A stretch of DNA of 64,000 nt, from contig OZ245773.1 in NCBI GenBank assembly GCA_965227645.1, forward strand, positions 2,542,001 to 2,606,000, given 5' to 3'. Numbering within the stretch: the stretch's first letter is position 1; every line of letters starts with the position of its first letter. The stretch is from Flavimaribacter sp024343425 (lineage in GTDB: Bacteria > Pseudomonadota > Alphaproteobacteria > Rhizobiales > Rhizobiaceae). The position numbers and the translations under genes are program-made. Under the pieces are notes generated by a model. The model was not told the origin of the DNA, did not search any database, and saw only the letters and a list, made by a program, of their open reading frames with translations. Positions 17,715 to 26,024 of this stretch are shown one piece after another.

Positions 17715-18008
17715 GAATTTCCTCCCGTCGGTTTTATTCCGGCCGGATTAACACCGGCTCTAATAGGCGTTGCCAAAAGGTCTTACTTCAATCCTTAAAC
17801 AGCCGCCGATCCTGCAAATCCAATAAGCACATATCGCATTTGTCGGCGTTAATCGTGAGTGTTGCATAAGTGTATCAATAATCAGTTTCTTTGGAACAGT
17901 TGTATTGAACAGCGTGTTGAACACAATCCGGCCCAAGTTTGGAGCAAAACCCTTGCCATCCAGACACCCGGTAATGCGTCCGAGAATCACGCCAACAAGG
18001 AGCTCATT

Positions 18009-18530
18009 ATGAATCCAGGCAAAACAGTCGCAGCAATCGCGCTCGCAATCACAACAGCATTTTCATCCGCGCCGGTTGTTTCGGCGGCAGACATGACCAG
18101 AGGCGCCCCCGCGCCTGCGCCGGCTTACAAGGAACGGTTCGTCAAGATCGGCGTCCTCAGCTGCCTCAGCGACGGAAGTTTCGGCTGGATCATTGGATCC
18201 CACAAGGACCTGCAGTGCAGGTTCGAGGGCCAGGGAAGCCGCGAACTCTACGCGGGCTCGATGACCAAGGTCGGCGCCGATATCGGCTTCACAGCCAAGG
18301 AAAAGCTCGTATGGGCCGTCTATGCGCCAAGCCATCAGGTGCGTCCCGGCACATTGTCCGGCACCTATGTGGGCCTGTCTGCGAACGCAGAAGTCGGACT
18401 GGGCCTCGGCGCGAACGTGCTTGGCGGCAATTTCCGGGACAATATCAACCTCGTGCCGCTCAGCGTCAGCGGCAGCGTGGGATTGAGAGCCACAGCTGCG
18501 ATCGGCGCACTGACGCTGACCCAGTTCTGA
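18009..18530 (+). CDS. DUF992 domain secreted protein
   Basis: A 173-residue protein with a signal peptide cleaved near VVSAAD (residue 26) and then a DUF992 domain: KIGVLSCLSDGSFGWIIGSHKDLQCRFEG, YAGSMTKVGADIGFT, and a Gly-rich tail of alternating hydrophobic strands ending LTLTQF. The two Cys residues could form a disulphide in the periplasm. AAGGAG precedes the ATG and a strong terminator follows, so it is a single-gene unit. DUF992 is common in alphaproteobacteria and has no known function. Confidence 0.9.
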   Translation: MNPGKTVAAIALAITTAFSSAPVVSAADMTRGAPAPAPAYKERFVKIGVLSCLSDGSFGWIIGSHKDLQCRFEGQGSRELYAGSMTKVGADIGFTAKEKLVWAVYAPSHQVRPGTLSGTYVGLSANAEVGLGLGANVLGGNFRDNINLVPLSVSGSVGLRATAAIGALTLTQF

Positions 18531-18554
18531 CCTGAAAAGCAATTTGACGACAGG

Positions 18555-18587
18555 AGCGTCCGCTGTTCGCAGCGGGCGCTTTTTTTT
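18555..18587 (+). terminator. rho-independent terminator after DUF992 gene
   Basis: An 11-bp stem (18555-18565 with 18570-18580, one G-T wobble) closes a TTCG tetraloop and is followed by a run of eight T residues. It begins 24 bp after the stop codon. Confidence 0.93.
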
Positions 18588-18648
18588 ATGATCGACGCTT
18601 TGCTGTGAGAAGACCGATAACTTACTCAATCGTAATGAAAGGTCGGTT

Positions 18649-18675
18649 GATATCGCCGGATCCGGTTCCGATATC
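18649..18675 (+). promoter_or_regulatory. nested inverted repeat upstream of the RRE protein gene
   Basis: GATATCG (18649-18655) and CGATATC (18669-18675) flank the 10-bp palindrome CCGGATCCGG (18656-18665). The element could be a hairpin in the leader or a regulator site. It lies 30 bp before a 15-codon frame and 175 bp before the RRE gene. Confidence 0.4.
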
Positions 18676-18704
18676 GAATATAGAAAGTCAGTAAGGATCA
18701 AGCC

Positions 18705-18752
18705 ATGAACAAAGGACTTGCAAGGGGAACGGAGACGCTCCCGGACAAATAG
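18705..18752 (+). CDS. possible 15-codon small ORF
   Basis: The reading frame MNKGLARGTETLPDK is preceded by a TAAGGA ribosome-site-like sequence eight bases before the ATG. It lies upstream of the RRE-domain gene. It could be a leader peptide, a very short RiPP-like precursor, or chance. It has no Cys or Ser, only two Thr and no double-Gly leader, so precursor status is weak. Confidence 0.25.
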   Translation: MNKGLARGTETLPDK

Positions 18753-18849
18753 AACATCAACCAACCGACGGGAACGGTCGCTTCCCACCGCCGGCAAACT
18801 GCAGCCTCCGATTGCTGTCGCAATCGCGCCGCCCAAGCGAGGCAATGCC

Positions 18850-19281
18850 ATGTTGTACGCAAACTCATACAAGGACCCAGACGACTATATCGCCATCAAT
18901 CCCGACTTTCGGGCAGTCGACGTCAGCCGCAAAAAAGTGCTGCTGCGCGGAAAGCGCAAATCGGTCAAGCTGCCCGGAGAACTGAATGTCGAACTCGTTT
19001 CGCTGATGGACGGCTCATTGCGGCGGGACGAAATCAAGGACCTGCTGAGCGCGACATTCGATCAGGCCTTGGTGGAAGAGGCGATCACCCAAATGATCGA
19101 TAGCGGTTACGCCATCTATGCGCCATGTGCGCATAACGCTTCGGACACTGCGCGGCGTATGTTGAGCGCACTCATTGCAAACAGGGAAAAATGGTCAGAA
19201 TCGCCGAGGATCCGCTATACTACGGACGGCGTGATGAGACCCGCTTCCGGCAGACGCCGGCGGCGCCCCGCGTCGGAGTGA
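18850..19281 (+). CDS. orphan RiPP-recognition-element (PqqD-like) protein
   Basis: A 143-residue protein. Residues 13-95 (IAINPDFRAVDVSRKKVLLRG, then KSVKLPGELNVELVSLMDGSLRRDEI, then QALVEEAITQMIDSGYAIYA) match the PqqD-like winged helix at the front of azoline-RiPP (TOMM) cyclodehydratase partner proteins: a three-stranded wing, an LMDG turn and three helices. It then breaks into a basic tail (SGRRRRRP) without the expected E1-like domain. No YcaO, radical-SAM or precursor gene is in the window. It may be a stand-alone RRE or the truncated front of a larger gene; another frame stays open across the end of this one (19191-19610). The start is an ATG with a weak GAGG site. Confidence 0.6.
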   Translation: MLYANSYKDPDDYIAINPDFRAVDVSRKKVLLRGKRKSVKLPGELNVELVSLMDGSLRRDEIKDLLSATFDQALVEEAITQMIDSGYAIYAPCAHNASDTARRMLSALIANREKWSESPRIRYTTDGVMRPASGRRRRRPASE

Positions 19282-19447
19282 TATCGGTGGGAGGATCATC
19301 GAAGTTCAGATTTCGTATCGCCCGGCCAGTAGGTGGACAATCCCGGCCGGGACCATTGCGTGACGGCAGGCCCCAGACGGGAAACCGCCGGCAACGAGCA
19401 AACCAATCGTTCAAACCGCAAGCAAAAAGCCAGCAGGAAACGTCTCA

Positions 19448-21481
19448 ATGTCGCACTATCCGCATATCTTCAGGCCGCTCGATCTCGGTTTCACAACACT
19501 GCCAAACCGCATCCTCATGGGATCGATGCACACCGGACTTGAGGACCGCGGCGCGCATGATCGCGTCGCCGCCTACTTCGCGGAGCGCGCCCGCGGCGGC
19601 GTCGGCCTGATCGTCACCGGAGGCGTGGCGCCGAATGTCGAGGGTTCGGCGTTCCCGAACGCCGGCAAGCTTTCGGAAACAGACGAGATCGCCCATCACC
19701 TGCCCGTGACGCGCGCCGTCCACGAAGAAGGCGGCAGGATAGCCATGCAGATCCTTCATACCGGACGCTACGCCTACCACCACCGCGCTGTGTCGGCGTC
19801 CGGCGTCAAGTCGCCGATCTCTCCCTTCGCGCCGATTGAACTGGATGAAGCGGGAATCGAGAAGCAGATCTCCGATTTTGCAAATTGCGCGGCGCTTGCC
19901 CGCGAAGCCGGCTATGACGGCGTCGAAATCATGGGGTCGGAAGGCTACTTCATCAACCAGTTCCTGGTTACCCATACCAACAAACGGGAGGACGACTGGG
20001 GCGGTTCCTACGCCAACCGGATGCGGCTGCCGGTCGAGATCGTCAAACGCGTTCGCGCCGCCGTCGGCGACGATTTCATCATCATATACCGCCTTTCCAT
20101 GATCGATCTTGTGCCCGACGGCTCGACCTGGGACGAAGTCGTTCAGCTCGCGAAGGCGATCGAGGCGGCCGGCGCCTCCATCATCAACACCGGCGTCGGC
20201 TGGCATGAGGCGCGGATACCGACCATCGCCACCTCGGTGCCGCGCCGCGCCTTCGCCTGGGTCACCAAACGCATGATGGGAGAAGTGGAGATTCCGCTTG
20301 TCACCTCCAACCGCATCAACACGCCGGAGGTCGCAGAGGAGGTCCTGGCGGATGGCTGCGCCGATATGGTCTCCATGGCCCGCCCATTTCTCGCCGACGC
20401 CTATTTCGTCAAAAAGGCGCAGGAAGGCCGGGCCGACGAAATCGCGCCGTGCATCGCCTGCAACCAGGCCTGCCTCGACCATACATTCCAGCTCAAGACG
20501 TCGACCTGCCTGGTCAATCCGCGGGCCTGCAACGAGACCGAACTCGTCTACGAAAAAACCAGCAATCCGAAATCGATGGCAATCATCGGCGCCGGCCCGG
20601 CGGGACTGTCCACCGCGATCGTCGCGGCGGAACGCGGCCACCAGGTTACGCTGTTCGACAAGGCCGCTGATATTGGCGGACAATTGAATATGGCCAAGAA
20701 GGTTCCTGGCAAAGAGGAGTTTTACGGCCTCATCGACTATTACCGGCGGCAACTTGAGCTTTGGCAAGTGAAGGTGGTGCTCGGCGCCAGCGTCGACGCC
20801 GCCACGCTCCGCGAGCAGGGATTTGACGAGATCATCGTCGCGACCGGCGTGCTTCCCCGCATCCCGGAGATTCCGGGCCTCGATCATCCCAAAGTGCTGA
20901 GCTATGTCGACGTGCTTGCGGGCAACGCCAAGGTCGGCGGCAAGGTCGCCGTCGTCGGCGCCGGCGGCATTGGCTTCGATATATGTGAGTTTCTCGCCCA
21001 TGAAGGCGCATCGCCAACCGAGGATCTGGACCTCTGGAAACAGGAGTGGGGCGTCAGCGATCCTGCGGTCGATCGCAGCGGGTTGGCGCCGGAGGGACCG
21101 CAACCGGCCCCCTCCCCGCGCAAAATCACACTGCTTCAGAGAAAGTCGAAAAAGCACGGCGCCAGTCTTGGAAAAACGACGGGCTGGATCCATCGCGCAT
21201 CGTTGCTGATGAAAGATGTGAAGATGGTGGGCAACGTCAATTACGAGGAGATCGGCGACCGCGGCCTGAAGATTTCTTTCGGGGAAGACCGCCGTGACCC
21301 GCAATGGCTGGACGTCGATACGATCGTGATCTGCGCCGGTCAATTGTCCGATAACAGCCTGGCCGACGGGCTTGCCGCCGTCGGGATTTCCAGCCATGTC
21401 ATCGGCGGCGCCGATGTGGCGGCGGAACTGGACGCGAAGCGGGCCATCGACCAGGGCAGCCGACTGGCCGCCGCGCTGTAG
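19448..21481 (+). CDS. fadH: NADPH-dependent 2,4-dienoyl-CoA reductase
   Basis: A 677-residue protein colinear with E. coli FadH. It has an old-yellow-enzyme-type FMN barrel (LDLGFTTLPNRILMGSMHTGLE, MQILHTGRYAYH, GVEIMGSEGYFINQFL, NTGVGWHEARIPTIAT), a 4Fe-4S Cys cluster (CIACNQACLDHTF then CLVNPRAC), and FAD and NADP Rossmann domains (IIGAGPAGLSTAI; VVGAGGIGFDICEFLAHEG). It reduces 2,4-dienoyl-CoA intermediates during beta-oxidation of unsaturated fatty acids in the cytosol. A CAGGAAA site precedes the ATG. The gene stands alone between the RRE protein and a glycosyltransferase. Confidence 0.95.
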   Translation: MSHYPHIFRPLDLGFTTLPNRILMGSMHTGLEDRGAHDRVAAYFAERARGGVGLIVTGGVAPNVEGSAFPNAGKLSETDEIAHHLPVTRAVHEEGGRIAMQILHTGRYAYHHRAVSASGVKSPISPFAPIELDEAGIEKQISDFANCAALAREAGYDGVEIMGSEGYFINQFLVTHTNKREDDWGGSYANRMRLPVEIVKRVRAAVGDDFIIIYRLSMIDLVPDGSTWDEVVQLAKAIEAAGASIINTGVGWHEARIPTIATSVPRRAFAWVTKRMMGEVEIPLVTSNRINTPEVAEEVLADGCADMVSMARPFLADAYFVKKAQEGRADEIAPCIACNQACLDHTFQLKTSTCLVNPRACNETELVYEKTSNPKSMAIIGAGPAGLSTAIVAAERGHQVTLFDKAADIGGQLNMAKKVPGKEEFYGLIDYYRRQLELWQVKVVLGASVDAATLREQGFDEIIVATGVLPRIPEIPGLDHPKVLSYVDVLAGNAKVGGKVAVVGAGGIGFDICEFLAHEGASPTEDLDLWKQEWGVSDPAVDRSGLAPEGPQPAPSPRKITLLQRKSKKHGASLGKTTGWIHRASLLMKDVKMVGNVNYEEIGDRGLKISFGEDRRDPQWLDVDTIVICAGQLSDNSLADGLAAVGISSHVIGGADVAAELDAKRAIDQGSRLAAAL

Positions 21482-21557
21482 CACGTCGACCGGTCACAAC
21501 TGCGCCTTGCGCGGCGACTGCCGACTCCCTACCTGACACCGGTCAGGGACAGGAAAC

Positions 21558-22832
21558 ATGAAGATTTTCATCGCATCCATCGGCACCCGCGGCGACGTCC
21601 AACCCTATGTGGCTCTCGGCAAGGGGTTGCAGGCGGCCGGTCACGCCGTAACGCTGGCGACCTGCGAGCGCTTTCGCGGCTTTGTGGAAGGACACGGCCT
21701 CAATTACGGCTATGTCAACGACGAGATCATGCAGCTCGTCGACAGCGATCTCGGCAAGGAGTTGATGGAGGACACCAACGGCGTACAGCGCGTCGTCGCC
21801 GCCAATTTCCGCCTTATGCGCAAGGTGGGACCGATGCAGGAACGCCTTCTCGACGACACATGGAAAGCTGCGTTCAAGGCAGACCCCGATCTGATCCTGT
21901 TCCATCCCAAGGCGATCCTGGGGCCGGCCATGTCGGAAAAACTCGGTATACCGGCCGTCCTGGCAAGCCCCATTCCGTTCATCGTGCCGACGGGAGACTA
22001 CCCCTGCGTCGGATTTCCCGCCTTGCCTCTGGGCCGGGCCTACAACCGGCTCACCTACGGGCTCGTCAATTTCTTCATGAGGCTGATCGCCGGCCGCTAC
22101 GTCAAAAAATGGAGAAAGAAGAGCGGAACACCCGCGAGACGGCGTAATCTGGACCTTCTGCGCGATCCGGAGGGACATATAGCGCCGGCCCTCTTCGCGT
22201 ACTCCAACCATGTCATTCCAAGGCCTTCGGACTGGCCCGACAATGTCATGGCGACCGGTTACTGGTTTCTCGACACGCAAGAGGAATGGCAACCGCCCGC
22301 AGACCTGCTGGGCTTTCTCGCTGCCGGCGAAGCGCCGATCTATATCGGCTTCGGCTCCATGGCCGGGCGCAGCCCGGCGCGCAAGGCCCGTATGGTCGTC
22401 GACGCTCTGATCAAAAGCGGGCGTCGCGGCATTCTGGCCCGCGGCTGGGGCGGGATGGAGGCGACCGATCTGCCGGACACCATCATGGCGATCGACGAAG
22501 CGCCGCATGACTGGCTGTTTCCGCGCATGGCCGCCGTCGTCCATCATGGCGGCGCCGGTACGACGGCGGCGGGCCTGCGCGCCGGGAAACCGACATTGAT
22601 ATGCCCCTTCTTCGCCGATCAGCCGTTCTGGGGCCGCGAGGTCAACAGGATTGGCGCCGGGCCAGAGCCGATCTGGCAAAAAAGGATGACCGTGGACCGG
22701 CTGACGTCCGCATTCGATCGACTCGTCAATGATCAGGCGATGAGAAAAAGGGCGGAGGAGATCGGCGCCAAGATCCGCTCAGAAGACGGGATTGGAAACG
22801 CTGTGAGGTTCATAGAGAATTTGAAACGCTGA
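21558..22832 (+). CDS. UGT-type (GT1) glycosyltransferase
   Basis: A 424-residue glycosyltransferase of the UDP-glucuronosyl/sterol-glucosyltransferase type. The acceptor half starts IFIASIGTRGDVQPYVALGKGLQAAGHAVTLATCERF. The donor-binding half carries IYIGFGSMAGR and the signature VVHHGGAGTTAAGLRAGKPTLICPFFADQPFWG. Such enzymes glycosylate lipids, sterols, carotenoids or small aglycones. The acceptor is unknown; the neighbouring convergent permease-thioesterase gene hints at lipid metabolism. AGGAAAC precedes the ATG, and a short CCTGAC-GTCAGG inverted repeat (21532-21547) sits just before it. Confidence 0.88.
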   Translation: MKIFIASIGTRGDVQPYVALGKGLQAAGHAVTLATCERFRGFVEGHGLNYGYVNDEIMQLVDSDLGKELMEDTNGVQRVVAANFRLMRKVGPMQERLLDDTWKAAFKADPDLILFHPKAILGPAMSEKLGIPAVLASPIPFIVPTGDYPCVGFPALPLGRAYNRLTYGLVNFFMRLIAGRYVKKWRKKSGTPARRRNLDLLRDPEGHIAPALFAYSNHVIPRPSDWPDNVMATGYWFLDTQEEWQPPADLLGFLAAGEAPIYIGFGSMAGRSPARKARMVVDALIKSGRRGILARGWGGMEATDLPDTIMAIDEAPHDWLFPRMAAVVHHGGAGTTAAGLRAGKPTLICPFFADQPFWGREVNRIGAGPEPIWQKRMTVDRLTSAFDRLVNDQAMRKRAEEIGAKIRSEDGIGNAVRFIENLKR

Positions 22833-22843
22833 CGGAGCCGCCC

Positions 22844-24598
22844 CTACACATGCGGCGTGAAAGCGACCACCACGTCGGATGGAATATCCGTCAGGCTGTA
22901 ATTGTCGGTCGTTACGAACATCAGGGACTGCTCGCCCTCACCCAGAAGTTCGCGTGCGCTGTTGAAGAGCTGGTGTTCGAGTTTCACGAACTTTCGATTG
23001 TAGGTCTTGATCCGCAACCGGACGATGATCTCCTCGAATTCGCGGGCTTCGCGAATGAACTTGTGATTGAAGCTTCGCGTCAGGATATAGAACGGCGTCT
23101 GTTTGAGATCGAAATTCGGCATGCAGCGGCGGAAGAAGAGTTCTCGCGCCTTGCCGACCCATGACACGTAGTTCGCGAAATAGACATTGCCGACGGAATT
23201 CGTGTCGGAATAGGTCGCCGTCAGCCTGATCTCGAACCACTTGCCGTCAAACCTCCCGTCGGGATCGAACGCCGGGAGAATGTCGCGAGGTTGCAGGATA
23301 ACCTGTTCCTTATGCGAACCTTCCATCAATTCCATGGCGTCCAGCTTTGGCGCGGACACGATCTCCTCGCCATTTTCCGATAGCGCGCGGCGCCTTTCGA
23401 TGAACAGTGGCGACAGCGCTATCAGACCGGCGACCGTCATCAGCAATGGAATATCATTGAGATATCCGGAACTCATGACCAGCAGCGACGCAAGGCCCGC
23501 GAACAGGGTCGTCGTGGTGATTTCAGTCCTTTTCGATCCGTCCCAAAGATCACGCAGCAATATAGCGCTGTAGGGTACGAAAAGTGTCGCGTAGACGATC
23601 ATGAAATATTCCAGGTGACCGCCAACCGACCAGACCAGGACGGCAGCGCCCGAGGCCAGAACGAAGGCGGGCAGCGTCGATTTCAGCAGAGCCTGCGGCA
23701 TCATGCGCAGCAATGGGTTGTCGTTGGCGTTGATGACCGTCGGCAGGAACCATGAAAGCGCCGACTGGGCGCTGTCGAAGGTCGCCAGAAGGCAAAGCAG
23801 AACCCAGACGCAATAGAGGAACAGGGGCAAACCGCCGCCCTGTGACAGAGCCTGCGTGATGGCCGACTGCGCATGGACGAAACCGTCCCGGCCAATGAAC
23901 GCTCCGGCTTCCAGCCCGCCCGTCACCTGCAAGGCGAGCGCGCCATTGAGCATGAGCAGACAGAAAAACATCACGCCGCCAAATGCGAAACTCCGCGCGA
24001 CAGGCACGTTGCGCTTCTGCATTTCGACAGCCCGTTGCCACTGCTGTATGTCATAGGCCGGCCCGAGGAGAAGGCCGACAATCATCGGAAACAGCAGACC
24101 TGCAAAGAAGGGCAGATCGCCCGCCTGGGTTGCCGAAGCGATGGCCGGCCCGTTTGCGACAAGCACGACTGCAGCGGCGACCGCTGCGGCCAGATAGACG
24201 GCGTGCAGCTTGACGAGACGACCTATCCCCGCCAGTTCGCCGGTGAAAACACCGATTGCAAGAATGGAAAGCGCCATGAAGACCGCAGGAGTGGAGGCAA
24301 GCGGCACAAGAAAGTAGGAAATCAGGGCAAAGAGGGTCAACGCGACAGCGGCGATCTGATACAGCGAAAACAAGCCTGCGTGGCGAGCAAACGCGCTTTC
24401 GATCCAGGTCTTGAGAGACGCATTTCGGCTACTTCGACCTGCAATCCATCCAAAGACAACAAGACTCAACGCGTTGGGTATGGCGAAGCTGAGCAGGCCC
24501 GTCCAACCATACAGAAAGGTAAAATGTACAGAAAAAAATAATCCCAGCCCCCACATCCAGGACAAGGCTACAGACGCACCCCATACAACACTATTCAT
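22844..24598 (-). CDS. fusion of SSF-like membrane permease and hotdog acyl-CoA thioesterase
   Basis: A 584-residue two-part protein. Residues 1 to about 375 are a polytopic membrane region with ten or more helices resembling sodium:solute symporters (TGLLSFAIPNALSLVVFGW, GLLLGPAYDIQQWQRAVEMQKRN). After a hydrophilic linker, residues 450-575 form a single-domain hotdog fold with TYSDTNSVGNVYFANYVSW and ARELFFRR, close to the DETNLVGNVYFVNYLRW-type motif of enediyne-polyketide and 4-hydroxybenzoyl-CoA thioesterases. The thioesterase would lie on the cytosolic face if the helix number allows. Possible roles are coupled uptake and thioester hydrolysis, or thioesterase controlled by a transporter-like sensor. 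It is convergent with the glycosyltransferase, 11 bp apart. Confidence 0.75.
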   Translation of the reverse strand: MNSVVWGASVALSWMWGLGLFFSVHFTFLYGWTGLLSFAIPNALSLVVFGWIAGRSSRNASLKTWIESAFARHAGLFSLYQIAAVALTLFALISYFLVPLASTPAVFMALSILAIGVFTGELAGIGRLVKLHAVYLAAAVAAAVVLVANGPAIASATQAGDLPFFAGLLFPMIVGLLLGPAYDIQQWQRAVEMQKRNVPVARSFAFGGVMFFCLLMLNGALALQVTGGLEAGAFIGRDGFVHAQSAITQALSQGGGLPLFLYCVWVLLCLLATFDSAQSALSWFLPTVINANDNPLLRMMPQALLKSTLPAFVLASGAAVLVWSVGGHLEYFMIVYATLFVPYSAILLRDLWDGSKRTEITTTTLFAGLASLLVMSSGYLNDIPLLMTVAGLIALSPLFIERRRALSENGEEIVSAPKLDAMELMEGSHKEQVILQPRDILPAFDPDGRFDGKWFEIRLTATYSDTNSVGNVYFANYVSWVGKARELFFRRCMPNFDLKQTPFYILTRSFNHKFIREAREFEEIIVRLRIKTYNRKFVKLEHQLFNSARELLGEGEQSLMFVTTDNYSLTDIPSDVVVAFTPHV

Positions 24599-24639
24599 TC
24601 GATACGAGCCTCAATACAATACGCCCTATGGCATATACC

Positions 24640-24815
24640 TCTGACCTCCCCTTTCGAATTAATTACACTGAAGGATTGTATTTGTACAATTTATTATTTG
24701 TATAAATATTCTAATATAAGTATATTCTAGTTTTATTACTTGTTTCCTTAAATGTAATTCAAACTAAAATATAATTTTGTTAAAATACAAACAACAATTG
24801 GCGCATTTAAGCGGC
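24640..24815. other. AT-rich promoter island
   Basis: A stretch of about 175 bp is roughly 80% A+T, strikingly different from the flanking coding DNA. It contains TTGTACAA, an 8-bp palindrome, and several TATAAA-like boxes. It lies upstream of the permease-thioesterase gene and after the VOC gene, so it probably holds the promoter of the fusion gene. No reading frame of interest was found in it. Confidence 0.5.
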
Positions 24816-24847
24816 CTCAGGTGGGCCTTGACGCATACTCGACCGCA

Positions 24848-25210
24848 TTAGTCGCCGAACTCGGGATTGTAAATGAGCCCGATGGCGTTGCCCCAGGGGT
24901 CCAGCACCGACGCCGTAACGATCTCGCCTCCGACATTCGTGGGTTCTTCGTGGATCGTCGCGCCCAACTCAAGAAAACGCGCGACCTCCGCCTCGATGTT
25001 CTCGACGCCCCAATAGGTCATGACATTGTCTGATCTGGCTTTGTTTCGGGAATCCGGCAAAAGACCGAGCTCGTACCCGCCGACGTTGAATCCGACATAG
25101 AATGGTTCATCAAAGTACGGCTGGGTCTCGAAAGCGTCCGCAAACCATTTTTTCGCGGCGGCGATGTCATCGACTTTGTAAATACAGGTTCTGAGACCAA
25201 GTGCGGGCAT
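24848..25210 (-). CDS. VOC family protein carrying an in-frame dispersed repeat
   Basis: A 120-residue single-domain glyoxalase-like protein (TCIYKVDDIAAAKKWFADAFETQPYF, YFDEPFYVGFNVGGYELGLLPD, VMTYWGVENIEAEVARFLELGATIHE, VLDPWGNAIGLIYNPEF). The variable loop between YELGLLPD and MTYWGV is coded by a sequence (25032-25058) identical over 27 bp to an intergenic repeat at 34105-34131, giving SRNKARSD. The rest of the fold is intact, so the protein is probably functional. It lies downstream of a TetR gene, 76 bp away, with a 14-bp palindrome between them. Confidence 0.88.
   Translation of the reverse strand: MPALGLRTCIYKVDDIAAAKKWFADAFETQPYFDEPFYVGFNVGGYELGLLPDSRNKARSDNVMTYWGVENIEAEVARFLELGATIHEEPTNVGGEIVTASVLDPWGNAIGLIYNPEFGD
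25032..25058. repeat. dispersed short repeat, copy D (inside VOC gene)
   Basis: Contains CTGGCTTTGTTTCGGGAAT and flanks, identical over 27 bp to copy B at 34105-34131. It is read in frame, on the complement, as part of the VOC protein loop. Confidence 0.85.
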
Positions 25211-25237
25211 GGGTTGACCTTCTCCAAAACAGCACCA

Positions 25238-25251
25238 AGGAATATATTCCT
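25238..25251. promoter_or_regulatory. 14-bp palindrome, candidate operator for VOC gene
   Basis: AGGAATATATTCCT is a perfect palindrome 28 bp upstream of the VOC start codon and downstream of the TetR gene. It is a good candidate for the binding site of that TetR protein or another dimeric regulator. Confidence 0.5.
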
Positions 25252-25286
25252 ATATGCGCGTCATGGCAACAGTCTGAGGGAATTTG

Positions 25287-25910
25287 TCAATCCTTCAGCG
25301 GGAAAAGGTGATCCACCATGTCGTCGATCAACTCATCCGCGTCGAGCGCCGGCAAGGTCTCGACATAGACCGGATCTGTCAGCACCGAGGCGGCGCCGAC
25401 GACGCTGACGATCATGTTCAGATACACGAATTCGACCGGCCTGTCCGGATTCCTGCTCTGGCCCTGGGCGCCCAGTATGGCGCGGGAACTGTGGATATAG
25501 AAAGCCGCCAGCACTTCCTTGACGTTGCGCCCCGCCGTGCGGCTGACGTCCGGATTGCGAATGACTTCGCTCAACGCCCTGTTGTCGACATGCCAGCGCA
25601 TGCAGGCGCGCGCCATTGCGCGCAGTCGGTGGGCCGGATTGTCGCCAGCCAGATATCCGGCGTCGACAGTCGTCGTCAGCATGTCCTCGTAGGCCTCTTC
25701 CATGATCGCGGACAGCAGATCGGCCTTGTTCTTGAAGTGACGGGTCGGCGCCGAATGGGATACGTCGAGATCCCGGGCAAGAGCGCGCAGGCTGAGGGCG
25801 GCGACCCCTTCGCGGCCGATCACGTCGACGGCGGCGGCGATCAGCTCATCACGCAGATTGCCGTGATGATAGGTATCGTCGTCGTTCAGTACGTCATAAG
25901 CTACGGACAT
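25287..25910 (-). CDS. TetR family transcriptional regulator
   Basis: A 207-residue TetR-type protein. The N-terminal helix-turn-helix reads LRDELIAAAVDVIGREGVAALSLRALARDLDVSHSAPTRHFKNKADLLSAIMEEAYEDML, then a diverged ligand-binding C-terminal domain. The ATG at 25910 is used; a GTG at 25922 would add four residues. A TCAGT-N10-ACTGA inverted repeat (25923-25942) lies directly upstream and could be an autoregulatory site. The downstream VOC gene on the same strand is the most likely target. Confidence 0.9.
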   Translation of the reverse strand: MSVAYDVLNDDDTYHHGNLRDELIAAAVDVIGREGVAALSLRALARDLDVSHSAPTRHFKNKADLLSAIMEEAYEDMLTTTVDAGYLAGDNPAHRLRAMARACMRWHVDNRALSEVIRNPDVSRTAGRNVKEVLAAFYIHSSRAILGAQGQSRNPDRPVEFVYLNMIVSVVGAASVLTDPVYVETLPALDADELIDDMVDHLFPLKD

Positions 25911-26024
25911 ACGGTCATTCACTCAGTTAATGTGGATACTGACAACATGCTATGCCAGCCTGGCGAGGGCAAGCTTTTGTCGAACACATACCGTGTGCTG
26001 TGGAAAACATTCCGTTATGTGACA

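Noticed and set aside
19191..19610. Open frame overlapping the end of the RRE gene and the start of fadH
   Set aside because: It has no ribosome site and runs into fadH in another frame. It may hold a remnant of a longer RRE-fused gene (mentioned as a finding) but is not supported as a gene.
18649..21481. Mycofactocin or PQQ locus suggested by RRE, OYE-type reductase and glycosyltransferase in a row
   Set aside because: The reductase is an orthodox FadH, the glycosyltransferase is UGT-type, and no radical-SAM enzyme or precursor peptide typical of MftA/PqqA is present.
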